Below the pieces are notes generated by a model. It did not search any database, had not been told where the DNA came from, and worked only from the letters and a program-made list of their open reading frames with translations. Source: Streptomyces tirandamycinicus (GTDB lineage Bacteria > Actinomycetota > Actinomycetes > Streptomycetales > Streptomycetaceae). Taken from it: a stretch of DNA of 64,000 bases. Positions within the stretch are counted from its first letter, which is position 1. Each line of letters starts with the position of its first letter. Positions 32,038 to 40,393 of the stretch are shown in pieces. The stretch spans positions 3,536,501-3,600,500 of the forward strand of contig NZ_CP029188.1 of the NCBI RefSeq assembly GCF_003097515.1, in the 5' to 3' direction. The position numbers and the translations under genes were made by a program.

Positions 32038-33789
32038 ATGCGGCGGTGGCGAGCTCTCCTGGTGCTGGGGACGGCCCAGTTCCTGATGGTGCTGGACACC
32101 TCGGTGATGAACGTGTCGATCAGCCGCCTGGTCGAGGACTTCGACACGGAGGTCACCGCGATCCAGGCCGTGATCACCCTGTATGCCCTGGTCATGGCCG
32201 CCTTCATGATCACGGGCGGACGGCTGGGGGACGCGTTCGGGCGACGCCGTACGTTCGCGGTGGGCCTGGCCGTCTACGGCGTGGGCTCCGCGATCACGGC
32301 GGTCGCCCCGGCGCTGTGGGTGCTGGCGGCCGGCTGGTCGGTCGTCGAGGGTGTCGGCGCGGCGCTGGTGCTGCCCGCGCTGGCCGCCCTCGTGGCGGGC
32401 TCCTATCGCGGTCGCGACCGCGCCGTCGCCTACGGCGTCGTCGGCGGGCTCGCCGGCGCCGGCATCGCGGTGGGACCACTGCTCGGAGGATGGGTGACGA
32501 CCTATCTGACGTGGCGGTTGGTCTTCGCCGGTGAGGTCGTCGTGGTCCTGGCCCTGCTGTGCTGCGTCCGCTGGATCGACGACCGCCCCGCCACCGGGCC
32601 CCGGGTGCGGATCGACGGCGTCGGTGCCGCGCTGTCGGCCGTCGGCCTCGGGCTGGTGGTCCTGGGTGTGCTGCAGAGCAGTTCCTGGGGGTGGGTGTGG
32701 CCGCGCAACGCCCCGTTCACGGTGTTCGGCTTCGCACCGACCCTCGCCGTCATCGCCGCGGGGGCGGTCGCGCTCGGGTTGTTCCGGGCGTGGGAACGCC
32801 ACCGGGAGGCGCGGCACCGGGATCCGCTCGTACGGTTCTCCCTGTTCGGCATCCCCCCGCTGCGTGCCGGGCTGGCCATGCTGCTGTGCCAGAACCTCGT
32901 GCTGCTCGGCCTGTTCTTCGTCATTCCCCTCTACCTGCAGGTCGTTCTCGGCTTCGACGCCTTCCAGACCGGCGTCAGGCTGCTGCCCGTCTCGGTCACC
33001 ATGCTCGTGGCCTCGCTGAGCGGGCCGCTGCTCGGCAGGATCGCGGGCCCGCGGGCCGTGGTGCGGATCGGCCTGCTCGTCCTGTTCGCCTCCGTACTCT
33101 GGCTGCTGGCCGCGATCGAGCCGCAGCTCGACGACGTCCAGTTCGCGCTGTCGATGGCCGTGCTCGGCCTGGGCATGGGACTCCTCGCCTCGCAGCTCGG
33201 CAACGTGGTGCAGTCCGGCGTCGGGGAGGAGGACCGGAGCGAGGCCGGAGGTCTGCAGTACACGGCCCAGAACCTCGGGTCCTCCCTGGGAACCGCGCTC
33301 ATGGGTTCCATCCTGATCGGCGCGCTGGTGGGCGTGTTCACCACGCAGATCGAGGACGACCCCCGCGTCTCGGACGCCGCCCGCCGGCAGACCGGCATCG
33401 CCGTCGAGGCGGGGGTCAGCTTCGTGGGCACCGAGCAGGTGCGGGCCGCGGCCGAGCAGGCGGCACTGCCCCCCGCCGAGGTGGACGCGCTGGTGTCCTC
33501 GTACGCCGAGGCGCAGCTCGGCAGCCTCAAGGTGGCGATCCTGGCCGCTTCCGGGGTGACGCTCGCGGCGTTCCCCTTCACCCGTCAGCTGCCCGGCGGA
33601 CGACCGGCCCGGGAGCGGGACGGCACCGGCGACGACGGCGATGGCGATGGCGATGGCGATGGGGTCGGCGACGGTGACGGGAACGGGGAGGGGCAGGGGG
33701 AGGGCAGGGAGAGCGGTGGCGACGTGGAGCGGGGCGGCGAGGCCGGAGAGCGGGAGGGTGGCGGCCGCGGGGAGGGCGGCCGGGCATGA
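32038..33789 (+). CDS. MFS drug:H+ antiporter, DHA2 (14-TM) type
   Basis: The 583-aa efflux transporter has MRRWRALLVLGTAQFLMVLD at the N-terminus, the DHA motif LDTSVMNVSI, and motif A GGRLGDAFGRRRTF. A cytoplasmic loop near 180 and about 14 hydrophobic helices follow. Residues after about 520 form a 60-residue Asp/Gly/Glu/Arg-rich tail (GDGDGDGDGVGDGDG) encoded by a GATGGC/GGC microsatellite, clearly outside the transporter fold. It is divergent from the DUF1876 gene. The substrate is unknown. ATG 32038 matches the family start, although a GGAGG stretch 5-10 nt before it is only a modest ribosome-binding site. Confidence 0.9.
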   Translation: MRRWRALLVLGTAQFLMVLDTSVMNVSISRLVEDFDTEVTAIQAVITLYALVMAAFMITGGRLGDAFGRRRTFAVGLAVYGVGSAITAVAPALWVLAAGWSVVEGVGAALVLPALAALVAGSYRGRDRAVAYGVVGGLAGAGIAVGPLLGGWVTTYLTWRLVFAGEVVVVLALLCCVRWIDDRPATGPRVRIDGVGAALSAVGLGLVVLGVLQSSSWGWVWPRNAPFTVFGFAPTLAVIAAGAVALGLFRAWERHREARHRDPLVRFSLFGIPPLRAGLAMLLCQNLVLLGLFFVIPLYLQVVLGFDAFQTGVRLLPVSVTMLVASLSGPLLGRIAGPRAVVRIGLLVLFASVLWLLAAIEPQLDDVQFALSMAVLGLGMGLLASQLGNVVQSGVGEEDRSEAGGLQYTAQNLGSSLGTALMGSILIGALVGVFTTQIEDDPRVSDAARRQTGIAVEAGVSFVGTEQVRAAAEQAALPPAEVDALVSSYAEAQLGSLKVAILAASGVTLAAFPFTRQLPGGRPARERDGTGDDGDGDGDGDGVGDGDGNGEGQGEGRESGGDVERGGEAGEREGGGRGEGGRA

Positions 33790-34017
33790 GCCTGACACCG
33801 CCGAACGGACCGGAGACGCGCCCCACCGGACCAGCGCCCACCGCCCCGGGGCGCACCGGACCGGGGCGCACCGGACCAGGAGGGACCGGACCGGGGTGCA
33901 ACGGGACGGCCCGCGGCTACGGCGCCCGCGGCTTCGAGGGCCCCGGGTGCCGGGCCGAGCCGACCGCACGGGATCACGGACCGGCCGGCCTCGTGCCGGG
34001 GCGGCCGTCCCTGCGCG

Positions 34018-34488
34018 TCAGTCCGTGCCGGCCGCGGCGCCGCCCACCTTCACATCCGGGCGGACGATCACCACGGGGCAGGGCGCGTGCTGGCTGACCT
34101 GCTGACTCACCGAGCCGAGGAGCATCCGGGCGAACCCGCCGCGGCCGCGGGAGCCCACCACCAGCAGTTCGGCCCCCTCGGCCGCAGCCAGCAGGGCCTC
34201 GGCGGGGTTGCCGTGCACCAGCCGCTCGTGGACCTGGGTCTCGCCCGTCTCGCCGAGGACCTTGCGCACTTCCTCCACGAGACCCCGTTTGGCCTCACCC
34301 GCGTCGAACTCCGTGTCGACCGCGGGGGCCGACCAGCCGTGCGCGCCCGGCAGTTCGTACGCGGCCACCGCGTCCACCGTCGCTCCGATCAGACCGGCGT
34401 GCCGGACGGCCCAGCGCAGCGCGGCGTACGACGAGGGCGAGCCGTCGATGCCCACGACCACGCGCGGAGCCGGATCGCTCGTACTCAT
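34018..34488 (-). CDS. Universal stress protein, single UspA domain
   Basis: The 156-aa UspA protein (VVVGIDGSPSSYAALRWAVR at the start) has an intact ATP-binding loop, VVGSRGRGGFARMLLGSVSQ, and ends CPVVIVRPDVK. With G-x2-G-x9-G-S present it should bind ATP, unlike the two-domain protein at 20.3 kb. It is one of several DosR-regulon-type families in the neighbourhood. A loose palindrome GGGTCAGGTGGCCG lies at 34600-34613 upstream of its start. Confidence 0.93.
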   Translation of the reverse strand: MSTSDPAPRVVVGIDGSPSSYAALRWAVRHAGLIGATVDAVAAYELPGAHGWSAPAVDTEFDAGEAKRGLVEEVRKVLGETGETQVHERLVHGNPAEALLAAAEGAELLVVGSRGRGGFARMLLGSVSQQVSQHAPCPVVIVRPDVKVGGAAAGTD

Positions 34489-34859
34489 GCCGTTCCACCC
34501 TTCTTGCGGACCCCGTCATCCACGCTGCGCGACCGCGCGCGGTTCCGCGAGGCGAGCGCCGCCGGCGGAGGGTCGGGCCGGGCGCGGGGAGGTCGGCCGG
34601 GGTCAGGTGGCCGAGCGGCATCGGGGGTCGAACCGTGCGGGCGGGGACACGTTCCGCCTGTTCGAGATCGCCGTTCTCCCGATCCCGGACCCGTCACAGA
34701 TCCACCCGTCACAGATCCACCCGCCATGGAGCCGCCCGTCCCAGCCCCACCCGTAGCCACCCGTAGCCACCCGTCATGGAGTCCTGACCCAGCCCACCAC
34801 CCGGCCCGCTCCCACCCGGCGAGCACCTCCCGGCCCCCTCCCACCCGGCGGGGGCGCGC
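34489..34859. repeat. Spacer with short direct repeats
   Basis: These 371 bp carry no supported gene. About 34700-34790 contains repeats of CACAGATCCACCCG and CCCGTAGCCAC, close to the stop codon of the GMC oxidoreductase. The right end is GC-rich with no clear terminator. Confidence 0.6.
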
Positions 34860-36695
34860 TCACCGCTCCAGATGCGCCTCGGTGACGGCCAGCGCGGCGG
34901 CCATCACGCTCAGCTGCGGGTTCACCTCGGGGCAGCAGGGCAGCACGGAGGCGTCGGCGATCAGCACGCCCGCCGCGCCCCGCAGCCGCCCGGTGGCGTC
35001 CGCCGGGGAGCGCTGCGGATCGGAGCCCGCCGCGACGGTGCCGGTGGGGTGGTACGCGGACAGATGCAGTTCCCGGGGCCCCGCACCGGCGAGGATCGCG
35101 TCGAGTCCGGCGAGGTCGCGGGCACGCGGCGCGGTGGGGATGCCGGTGAGGACCTCCCGGGCCCCGGCCGCGAACAGGATCTCCCCCATGGCGCGTACCG
35201 CGCGCATCAGCCGGGCGCCGTCCCGCCGGTCCAGGTCGTAGCGCAGCAGGGTGCGATCGCGCCCCAGGACCCGGCCCGAGGGCCGGTCGGCGATCATCGC
35301 GCCCAGGGTGGCGAGCCGGTCGGCGCTCTCCAGTTCCCGTCGCAGCTCACGGCCGAGTCCCGGCAGCACGAACGACCCCATGCCGGGTGGGGTCGCCGTC
35401 GCCTCGATGAGCACGCCGCCGTCGCGGTGCTCCTCCACGCCGACGCTCTGGAGCACGCCCTCCCAGGCCGTGACGGGCTCGTCGAACCGCCCGGCGACGC
35501 TGGTGGCGGGGTGGACGCTGAGGTTGCGCCCCAGTCTCGGATGCCGCCCGAGCCCCGAGCGCCGCAGCAGCGGAGGTGACTGGAGGGTGCCCGCGGCGAC
35601 GACGACCAGCGGGGCGAGGATCTCGAACTCGCCGCCGTCCTCGCGCCGTACGCGGACTCCCGCGGCGCGGGGTCCGCCGGGGCGGTCCGCGTCCACCAGG
35701 ACGCGCCGCACCCGGGCCCCGGTGACGATCCGCGCCCCCGCGGCACAGGCATCGGGCAGCACGGAGAGCTGCACGCTCTGCTTGGCCCCGGTCGGGCAGC
35801 CGACGACGCACTGGCAGGAGCCCAGGCAGCCGGGCGCGTTGCGCCGCAGCGGAGCGGCCCGCCAGCCGAGGCGCTCGGCCCCGGCGAGGGCGGTCCGGCC
35901 GTTGCCGCCGAGTACGTCCAGCGGCTGGGTCGCGACGTTCAGGGTGCGTTCGGTCTCGTCGAGGCAGGGTCCGAGGCGTTCGGCGAGGGCGAACCCGAAG
36001 TCCCTGGTCCAGCGTTCGGCGACATGGTCGGGTGTGCGGTAGCAGGTCCCCGAGTTGACCACGGTGGTGCCGCCGACGGCCCGGCCGACGGGCAGCAGCA
36101 GCGGGGGGCGGCCCAGGGCGACGCCGGCGCCGCCGCCGCGATACAGCTCGGCGAACCGTTCGAGCGGGGGACGCCCGGCGAAGGAGGCAGTGGAGTGGTG
36201 CCGGCCCTCCTCGAGGACGACGACGGCGAGCCCGGCGCGGGCGAGGGTCCTCGCGGCCATGGCGCCGCCCGCGCCGGAGCCGACGACCACGGCGTCGGCG
36301 ACGGAGCGGTCCGGCCACTCCCCGGCGGGGGTGCAGTCCAGCGGCGGGTCCGTCCGCACCAGCGGCGGGACCCGCGGCGGCCGCTGGAGCATCTGCTCCG
36401 TGCCGGCGGCGAGCAGGACGGGCACCTTGAGCACGTCGAGCAGGGGCAGCAGCGCGGGGCGCGCGGCCAGGGAGGCCAGGACGGACTCCCGTTCGCCGGG
36501 GGTGAGGGCGGCGAGACCGCGGCCGGTGCGGACGACGGCGTAGGCGCCGGCGGCGAGGGCGGCCGCGCGCACCGCGGCGCGCGCCGGCAGGGGCAGCGAG
36601 TCGAGCACGGCGTCCAGCCGTGCGGGCACCCGGGCCGGCCAGCCGTCGGTGCCGTCGTCGCCGATGAGGGAGGCGGCGAGGCCGGTGAGGGTCAT
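34860..36695 (-). CDS. GMC-family FAD oxidoreductase (long-chain-alcohol/cholesterol-oxidase-like)
   Basis: The 611-aa flavoenzyme has a helical N-terminal region (1-125), then the FAD motif VADAVVVGSGAGGAMAARTL (about 132-151), GRAVGGTTVVNSGT, and a C-terminal LIADASVLPCCPEVNPQLS with HPTGTVAAGSDPQ. Cysteines 290, 294, 296 and 300 (CLGSCQCVVGC) form a cluster seen in fatty-alcohol-oxidase-like GMC proteins. The ATG overlaps the TGA of the upstream 503-aa gene (ATGA). It is the third gene of an operon led by a GntR/FadR regulator. The substrate is likely a hydrophobic alcohol; this is inference. Confidence 0.85.
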   Translation of the reverse strand: MTLTGLAASLIGDDGTDGWPARVPARLDAVLDSLPLPARAAVRAAALAAGAYAVVRTGRGLAALTPGERESVLASLAARPALLPLLDVLKVPVLLAAGTEQMLQRPPRVPPLVRTDPPLDCTPAGEWPDRSVADAVVVGSGAGGAMAARTLARAGLAVVVLEEGRHHSTASFAGRPPLERFAELYRGGGAGVALGRPPLLLPVGRAVGGTTVVNSGTCYRTPDHVAERWTRDFGFALAERLGPCLDETERTLNVATQPLDVLGGNGRTALAGAERLGWRAAPLRRNAPGCLGSCQCVVGCPTGAKQSVQLSVLPDACAAGARIVTGARVRRVLVDADRPGGPRAAGVRVRREDGGEFEILAPLVVVAAGTLQSPPLLRRSGLGRHPRLGRNLSVHPATSVAGRFDEPVTAWEGVLQSVGVEEHRDGGVLIEATATPPGMGSFVLPGLGRELRRELESADRLATLGAMIADRPSGRVLGRDRTLLRYDLDRRDGARLMRAVRAMGEILFAAGAREVLTGIPTAPRARDLAGLDAILAGAGPRELHLSAYHPTGTVAAGSDPQRSPADATGRLRGAAGVLIADASVLPCCPEVNPQLSVMAAALAVTEAHLER

Positions 36696-38203
36696 CGGGT
36701 CCCCACCTCGGCGTGTGCGGTGCCGTCCAGGGTCCACTCGGCCTCGGTACGCCAGCCGCCGAACCACCAGCGCTCCAGCAGGACGTGGGCGCCGGCGCGT
36801 TCGCTGTTGCGGCAGACGGCGCGCGAGCCGTCCGGATCGGTGTAGTCGAGTGCGATGGTGCGGTCCTCCGGCTGGGTGACCTCGACCCTGATCCGGCGCA
36901 GCCCCGCGCGACCGCTGACGGTCCACACGGGCAGGCCGATGGCGGCGCGGAACCGGCCGAGCCCGGCCCAGCCCACGGCCGACCGCTCCGCCCGCCGCGG
37001 CCAGGTGCGGGTGCCGCGGCGCAGGCGCAGGAACACCAGGGGCGGAAGTCGGCGCAGCCCCGGCCGCATGGAGACCGCCGCGACGATCTCCAGTACGTCG
37101 CCGCCGCCCAGGTCGGCGTGGAGCCAGGCCCAGCGGCGGGCGTTGCCGTGCCCGTAGATCCGCGCGGAGGCGCCGGGGGCGGCGGTGGGCGTCAGGGTGG
37201 TGCCGTCGTACGAGAAGGTCCCGTCGTACGAGGCGCGCGCGGCCGGGAGGATCTGCGCGGCGGGGAGCAGCGGCCTGCGCCAGGACCACCCGGGGAAGGT
37301 GAACAGCGGTGCGTCCGCGGCCTGTTCGGCCAGGTCCCAGCGCAGTGCGCCGGCCGAACCGGTCAGCCGTCCGGGCGCGGCCTCGACGCCCGCGGCACGG
37401 AAGCCGGCCGCTCCGGGCGTCCAGCCGGCGGGGCCGAAGCGTGCGTGGCGCACCGGCCCGTCCTTCGGGAACACCGCGGCCCAGCCGTGGGCGTACGGCT
37501 CGGATCCGTCGGCGGGCGCGACGAGTTCGTGGTGGAGCCAGAGACCGGTGCCGGTCGCCGGGTCGGTGAGCGTCGTGTACCAGACCTCGGTGCGCCCCGG
37601 CTCGCCCTGCCAGCGGGGCGCCGTCAGCGTCTCGGCGCTCCCGGTGGCGCGGGGGAAGCGGAAGCTCGCGAGGAAGGGCGGAAGCTGCGTGGCCACGGGG
37701 AAGCGCAGGGTGCCCCGGCCCGCCCGCGTACCGTCCTCGTAGAGGGTGAAGGGCAGCACGGTCAGCGAGGCGACCGGTCTGCGCGGGGTGATGGACTTCC
37801 AGCCGTCGAGCATGAACCGGCGGCCCTCCGCCGTGAAGGAGATCCGGTAGCGGATGCGGCGCCGGGCGAGCGGGGAGATCTCCAACTCGCCCTCGGCATG
37901 CGTGTCGTCGGCCCATCCGGCGACGCGGACGCGGCCGCTCGCCCGGGCGGCGGTCGTGCCGAACGGACGCATGACGCGGTCCGCCGCCACCCGGAGGTCG
38001 AGGCGGATGCGGCGGGCGCGGTCCTCGCGTTCGAGCAGGACGGTGCCGAGCATGGTCTCGCCGAACACGGTGCCGCGCCGGCCAGCGCCGCCCGGCGCGC
38101 TCCGGGTGGCCGTCGAGGGCACGGCCGTCGCGGTGGCCGCGGCTGCGGCGATGGCACCCGCCGGACCCGCGCCTGCGCCCTCGGCGTTCCCGCCCGTGCT
38201 CAT
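36692..38203 (-). CDS. Hypothetical protein (503 aa) of the GntR-GMC operon, possibly lipocalin/CrtC-like fold
   Basis: I do not recognise this protein with confidence. After an Ala-rich N-terminus (1-40), residues about 43-170 contain GETMLGTVLLEREDRARRIR and ISFTAEGRRFMLDGWKSITP. The rest is beta-rich with Trp/Gly motifs: GLWLHHELVAP, YAHGWAAVFPKDG, FPGWSWRRPLLP. That pattern faintly recalls AttH/CrtC-type lipocalin-like hydratases. There is no signal peptide or clear membrane helix. It is ATGA-coupled to the regulator upstream and to the GMC oxidoreductase downstream, so it very likely acts on the same substrate or presents it. Confidence 0.6.
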   Translation of the reverse strand: MSTGGNAEGAGAGPAGAIAAAAATATAVPSTATRSAPGGAGRRGTVFGETMLGTVLLEREDRARRIRLDLRVAADRVMRPFGTTAARASGRVRVAGWADDTHAEGELEISPLARRRIRYRISFTAEGRRFMLDGWKSITPRRPVASLTVLPFTLYEDGTRAGRGTLRFPVATQLPPFLASFRFPRATGSAETLTAPRWQGEPGRTEVWYTTLTDPATGTGLWLHHELVAPADGSEPYAHGWAAVFPKDGPVRHARFGPAGWTPGAAGFRAAGVEAAPGRLTGSAGALRWDLAEQAADAPLFTFPGWSWRRPLLPAAQILPAARASYDGTFSYDGTTLTPTAAPGASARIYGHGNARRWAWLHADLGGGDVLEIVAAVSMRPGLRRLPPLVFLRLRRGTRTWPRRAERSAVGWAGLGRFRAAIGLPVWTVSGRAGLRRIRVEVTQPEDRTIALDYTDPDGSRAVCRNSERAGAHVLLERWWFGGWRTEAEWTLDGTAHAEVGTR

Positions 38204-38886
38204 GCGAGGCCCTCCAGCATGATCCGTTCGGTTTCGGCGAGGTAGGCCTCGGCGGCCCGCCTCGCGGCGCGCGCGTCACCGGCGCCCACGGCCGTCACCA
38301 CGGGTTCCAGTCGCGCGTGGGCCGCCTCGGCGTCCGTGAACGGGCCGACGAGCGCGGCGCGCACGGGCAGGTAGGCGTTGAAGAGCGTGTTGGTGAGGAG
38401 GCCGTAGACGCGGTTGCCGGTGGCGCGGGCGAGCGCCCGGTGCACCTCGATGTCCGCGAGCTGCACGGCGTCTCCGCTCGCGGCGGCGCGCACCGCCGCC
38501 AGCAACGTGCCCAGTTCGGCCCGCTGCTCGGCGGTGGCCCGCACGGCGGCGCGCTCGGCGATCAACGCGCCGACGCTGCGGCGCACTTCGAAGACCTCGT
38601 GCACCCAGCGCGCGTCGTGGCTCACGAGCATGGGCAGCAGATCGGCTCCGCCGAGCCGGGCGAAGTCCCTCACCCGGGTGCCCACTCCGTGCCGGGTCTC
38701 CAGCAGTCCCGCCTGGACGAGCCGGCCGAAGGCGTGCTTGAGGGTGGTGCGGGTGACGCCGTAGCCGTCGGCCAGGGTGCGTTCCGGTGGCAGATAGCTG
38801 CCCGCCGGGTGGCGGCCGGTGAGGATGTCCTCCCGCAGCCGGCCCTCCAGGACGTCGACGATCGTCTCGCGGGGCAGTGTCTTCAC
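38200..38886 (-). CDS. GntR-family transcriptional regulator, FadR/FCD subfamily
   Basis: The 228-aa protein has an N-terminal winged helix (about 5-75; YLPPERTLADGYGVTRTTLK, VQAGLLETRHGVGTRV) and a helical FCD ligand-binding domain (about 90-220; LADIEVHRALARATGNRVYG) typical of regulators that sense acyl or carboxylate ligands through a metal. Its TGA overlaps the ATG of the 503-aa gene. Overlapping inverted repeats 14-37 nt upstream of its start are the natural autoregulatory operator. It is probably a ligand-released repressor of its own operon. Confidence 0.9.
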   Translation of the reverse strand: MKTLPRETIVDVLEGRLREDILTGRHPAGSYLPPERTLADGYGVTRTTLKHAFGRLVQAGLLETRHGVGTRVRDFARLGGADLLPMLVSHDARWVHEVFEVRRSVGALIAERAAVRATAEQRAELGTLLAAVRAAASGDAVQLADIEVHRALARATGNRVYGLLTNTLFNAYLPVRAALVGPFTDAEAAHARLEPVVTAVGAGDARAARRAAEAYLAETERIMLEGLA

Positions 38887-38899
38887 GCCGTGCCTCCCG

Positions 38900-38923
38900 G
38901 TGGCTCAGTGGATGAGCCACTGA
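38900..38923. promoter_or_regulatory. Operator candidate of the GntR/FadR operon
   Basis: Two overlapping perfect inverted repeats are present: GTGGCTCA-GTGGA-TGAGCCAC (38900-38920) and TCAGTGG-ATGAG-CCACTGA (38905-38923). They lie 14-37 nt upstream of the regulator start codon, where a bound repressor would block initiation. Confidence 0.6.
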
Positions 38924-39165
38924 ACCAATGCTCGGCCGCGGAAGTCAACGGGTCTGCGTGAACCGGCCGTCGAGGCTCCGGCTCGGGGCGCCGACCGCGC
39001 CGGTGCCTCCAGAATGGTCAGGTGACCGGCGACCGGCGACTCGCCGGGCGGCACCGCAGGACGGCCAGGCACCGCAGGACGGCCAGGGCCGTCCGGCGAA
39101 CCGATGGGCCGCAGGACCTTCCCGGCAGCCCGCCGGCATGACGACCACTCAGGAGGTACCACCGG

Positions 39166-40041
39166 ATGACCGACCCCGTCGAGCTCGAACTCCCCGTGGA
39201 CGGCGGGGCGCTGCGCGTCCTCCGGTTCGGTTCGGGGCCGCGCACGGCGGTCGCCGCGCACGGCATCACCGCGTCCGGGATGTCGTTCCGCGGGGTCGCC
39301 CGGCATCTGCCCCCGGACTGGTCGCTGTTCGCCCTCGACCTGCGGGGCCGGGGCGGCAGCGCGGACGCCCCGGGGCCGTACGGTCTGGACGCCCACGCCT
39401 CCGACCTGTGCGCCGCAGCCGAGCGCTGGGGGGACGGAGCGCCCGTCGCGGTCACGGGCCAGTCGATGGGGGCGTGCGTCGCGCTGCGGGCCGCGGCGCG
39501 CCGACCGGAGCTCTTCGACCGGCTGCTGCTGGTCGACGGGGGACTGCCGATCCCGGTCGCGGAGGGGGCCGATCCGGACGCCCTGCTCGACGCGTCGATG
39601 GGGCCGATACTGGCCAGGCTGTCCCGGACGTTCCGCACCGACGAGGCGTACGTGGATCTTTTCCGCGCCCATCCCGCCCTCGGACCGGAGTGGAACGACG
39701 ACATCGAGTCGTACGTCCGCTACGACATCACGGGCCCCGCCGGCGCCCGTCGCTCCCGCGCCCAGGAAGGGCCGGTCCGCCGGGACGGCCGCGAGCTGCT
39801 CACCTCGGGTGCGGCCTTCGGCGAGGACCTCACGCGGCTCACGGTGCCCGCGAGGCTGCTCCACGCGCCCCGCGGGATGACGGGGACGGAGCCAGGCATC
39901 CTCTCCGCCGAGCTGGTCGAGCGCTGGACGGCCCGGGCGCCCCGGCTGACGGCCGAAGCGGTCCCGGACTGCAACCACTACACGATCCTGATGGGCCCGC
40001 GGGCGAGGACGGTCGCCGACCGGCTGGTGACCGCAGTGTGA
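39166..40041 (+). CDS. Alpha/beta-fold hydrolase
   Basis: The 291-aa hydrolase has the oxyanion HGITASG, LDLRGRGGSADAPGPYG, the nucleophile elbow TGQSMGACVAL (Ser about 106), and a likely catalytic His in DCNHYTILMG near the C-terminus. Length and motifs fit the esterase/haloperoxidase-like group. The substrate is unknown. ATG 39166 follows AGGAGG at good spacing (caggaggtaccaccgg). It is divergent from the GntR operon across about 280 bp and could be under the same regulator. Confidence 0.9.
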   Translation: MTDPVELELPVDGGALRVLRFGSGPRTAVAAHGITASGMSFRGVARHLPPDWSLFALDLRGRGGSADAPGPYGLDAHASDLCAAAERWGDGAPVAVTGQSMGACVALRAAARRPELFDRLLLVDGGLPIPVAEGADPDALLDASMGPILARLSRTFRTDEAYVDLFRAHPALGPEWNDDIESYVRYDITGPAGARRSRAQEGPVRRDGRELLTSGAAFGEDLTRLTVPARLLHAPRGMTGTEPGILSAELVERWTARAPRLTAEAVPDCNHYTILMGPRARTVADRLVTAV

Positions 40042-40393
40042 GGCGACGGGCACCCGCGTGGGTGGGCTGCGCGACGGCGGGCACGCGGGCACCCGGCCTC
40101 CGCGCACTCGGGGACCCGGGCACCCGGCGTACTTGGGCACCCGGGCAACCGGGCACACGGGCGCCGTGCGGCGGCACCCCGCACCCCCGCATCCGTACGC
40201 GGCGGCCGGCACCCCGACACCCCCCGTACCCGGCGGGCACCCGGGCCCGGCCGCCGCACCGCCGGCCCGCCCCGGTCCTGGTGCCCGCGCAGACGATCGG
40301 ACTTATGGTGCAAGGAGTCGGTTTCAGCTCGTCGCACTCCGGTGCGGACAGCCCGGCCCTCCAGTGCACGCGTGCTCGGAAAGGGTGGTCCCG
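40042..40393. repeat. Spacer of degenerate GGGCACCCG repeats
   Basis: These 352 bp have no supported gene. From about 40075 to 40250 they are dominated by GGGCACCCGG/GGGCACGCGGGCAC variants of 9-12 bp. The final 60 bp are less repetitive and probably hold the promoter of the next gene. Confidence 0.6.

Noticed and set aside
34600..34613. GGGTCAGGTGGCCG as a DosR-type box before the single-domain Usp
   Set aside because: The arms pair poorly and similar strings are common in this GC-rich DNA; context alone is not enough.
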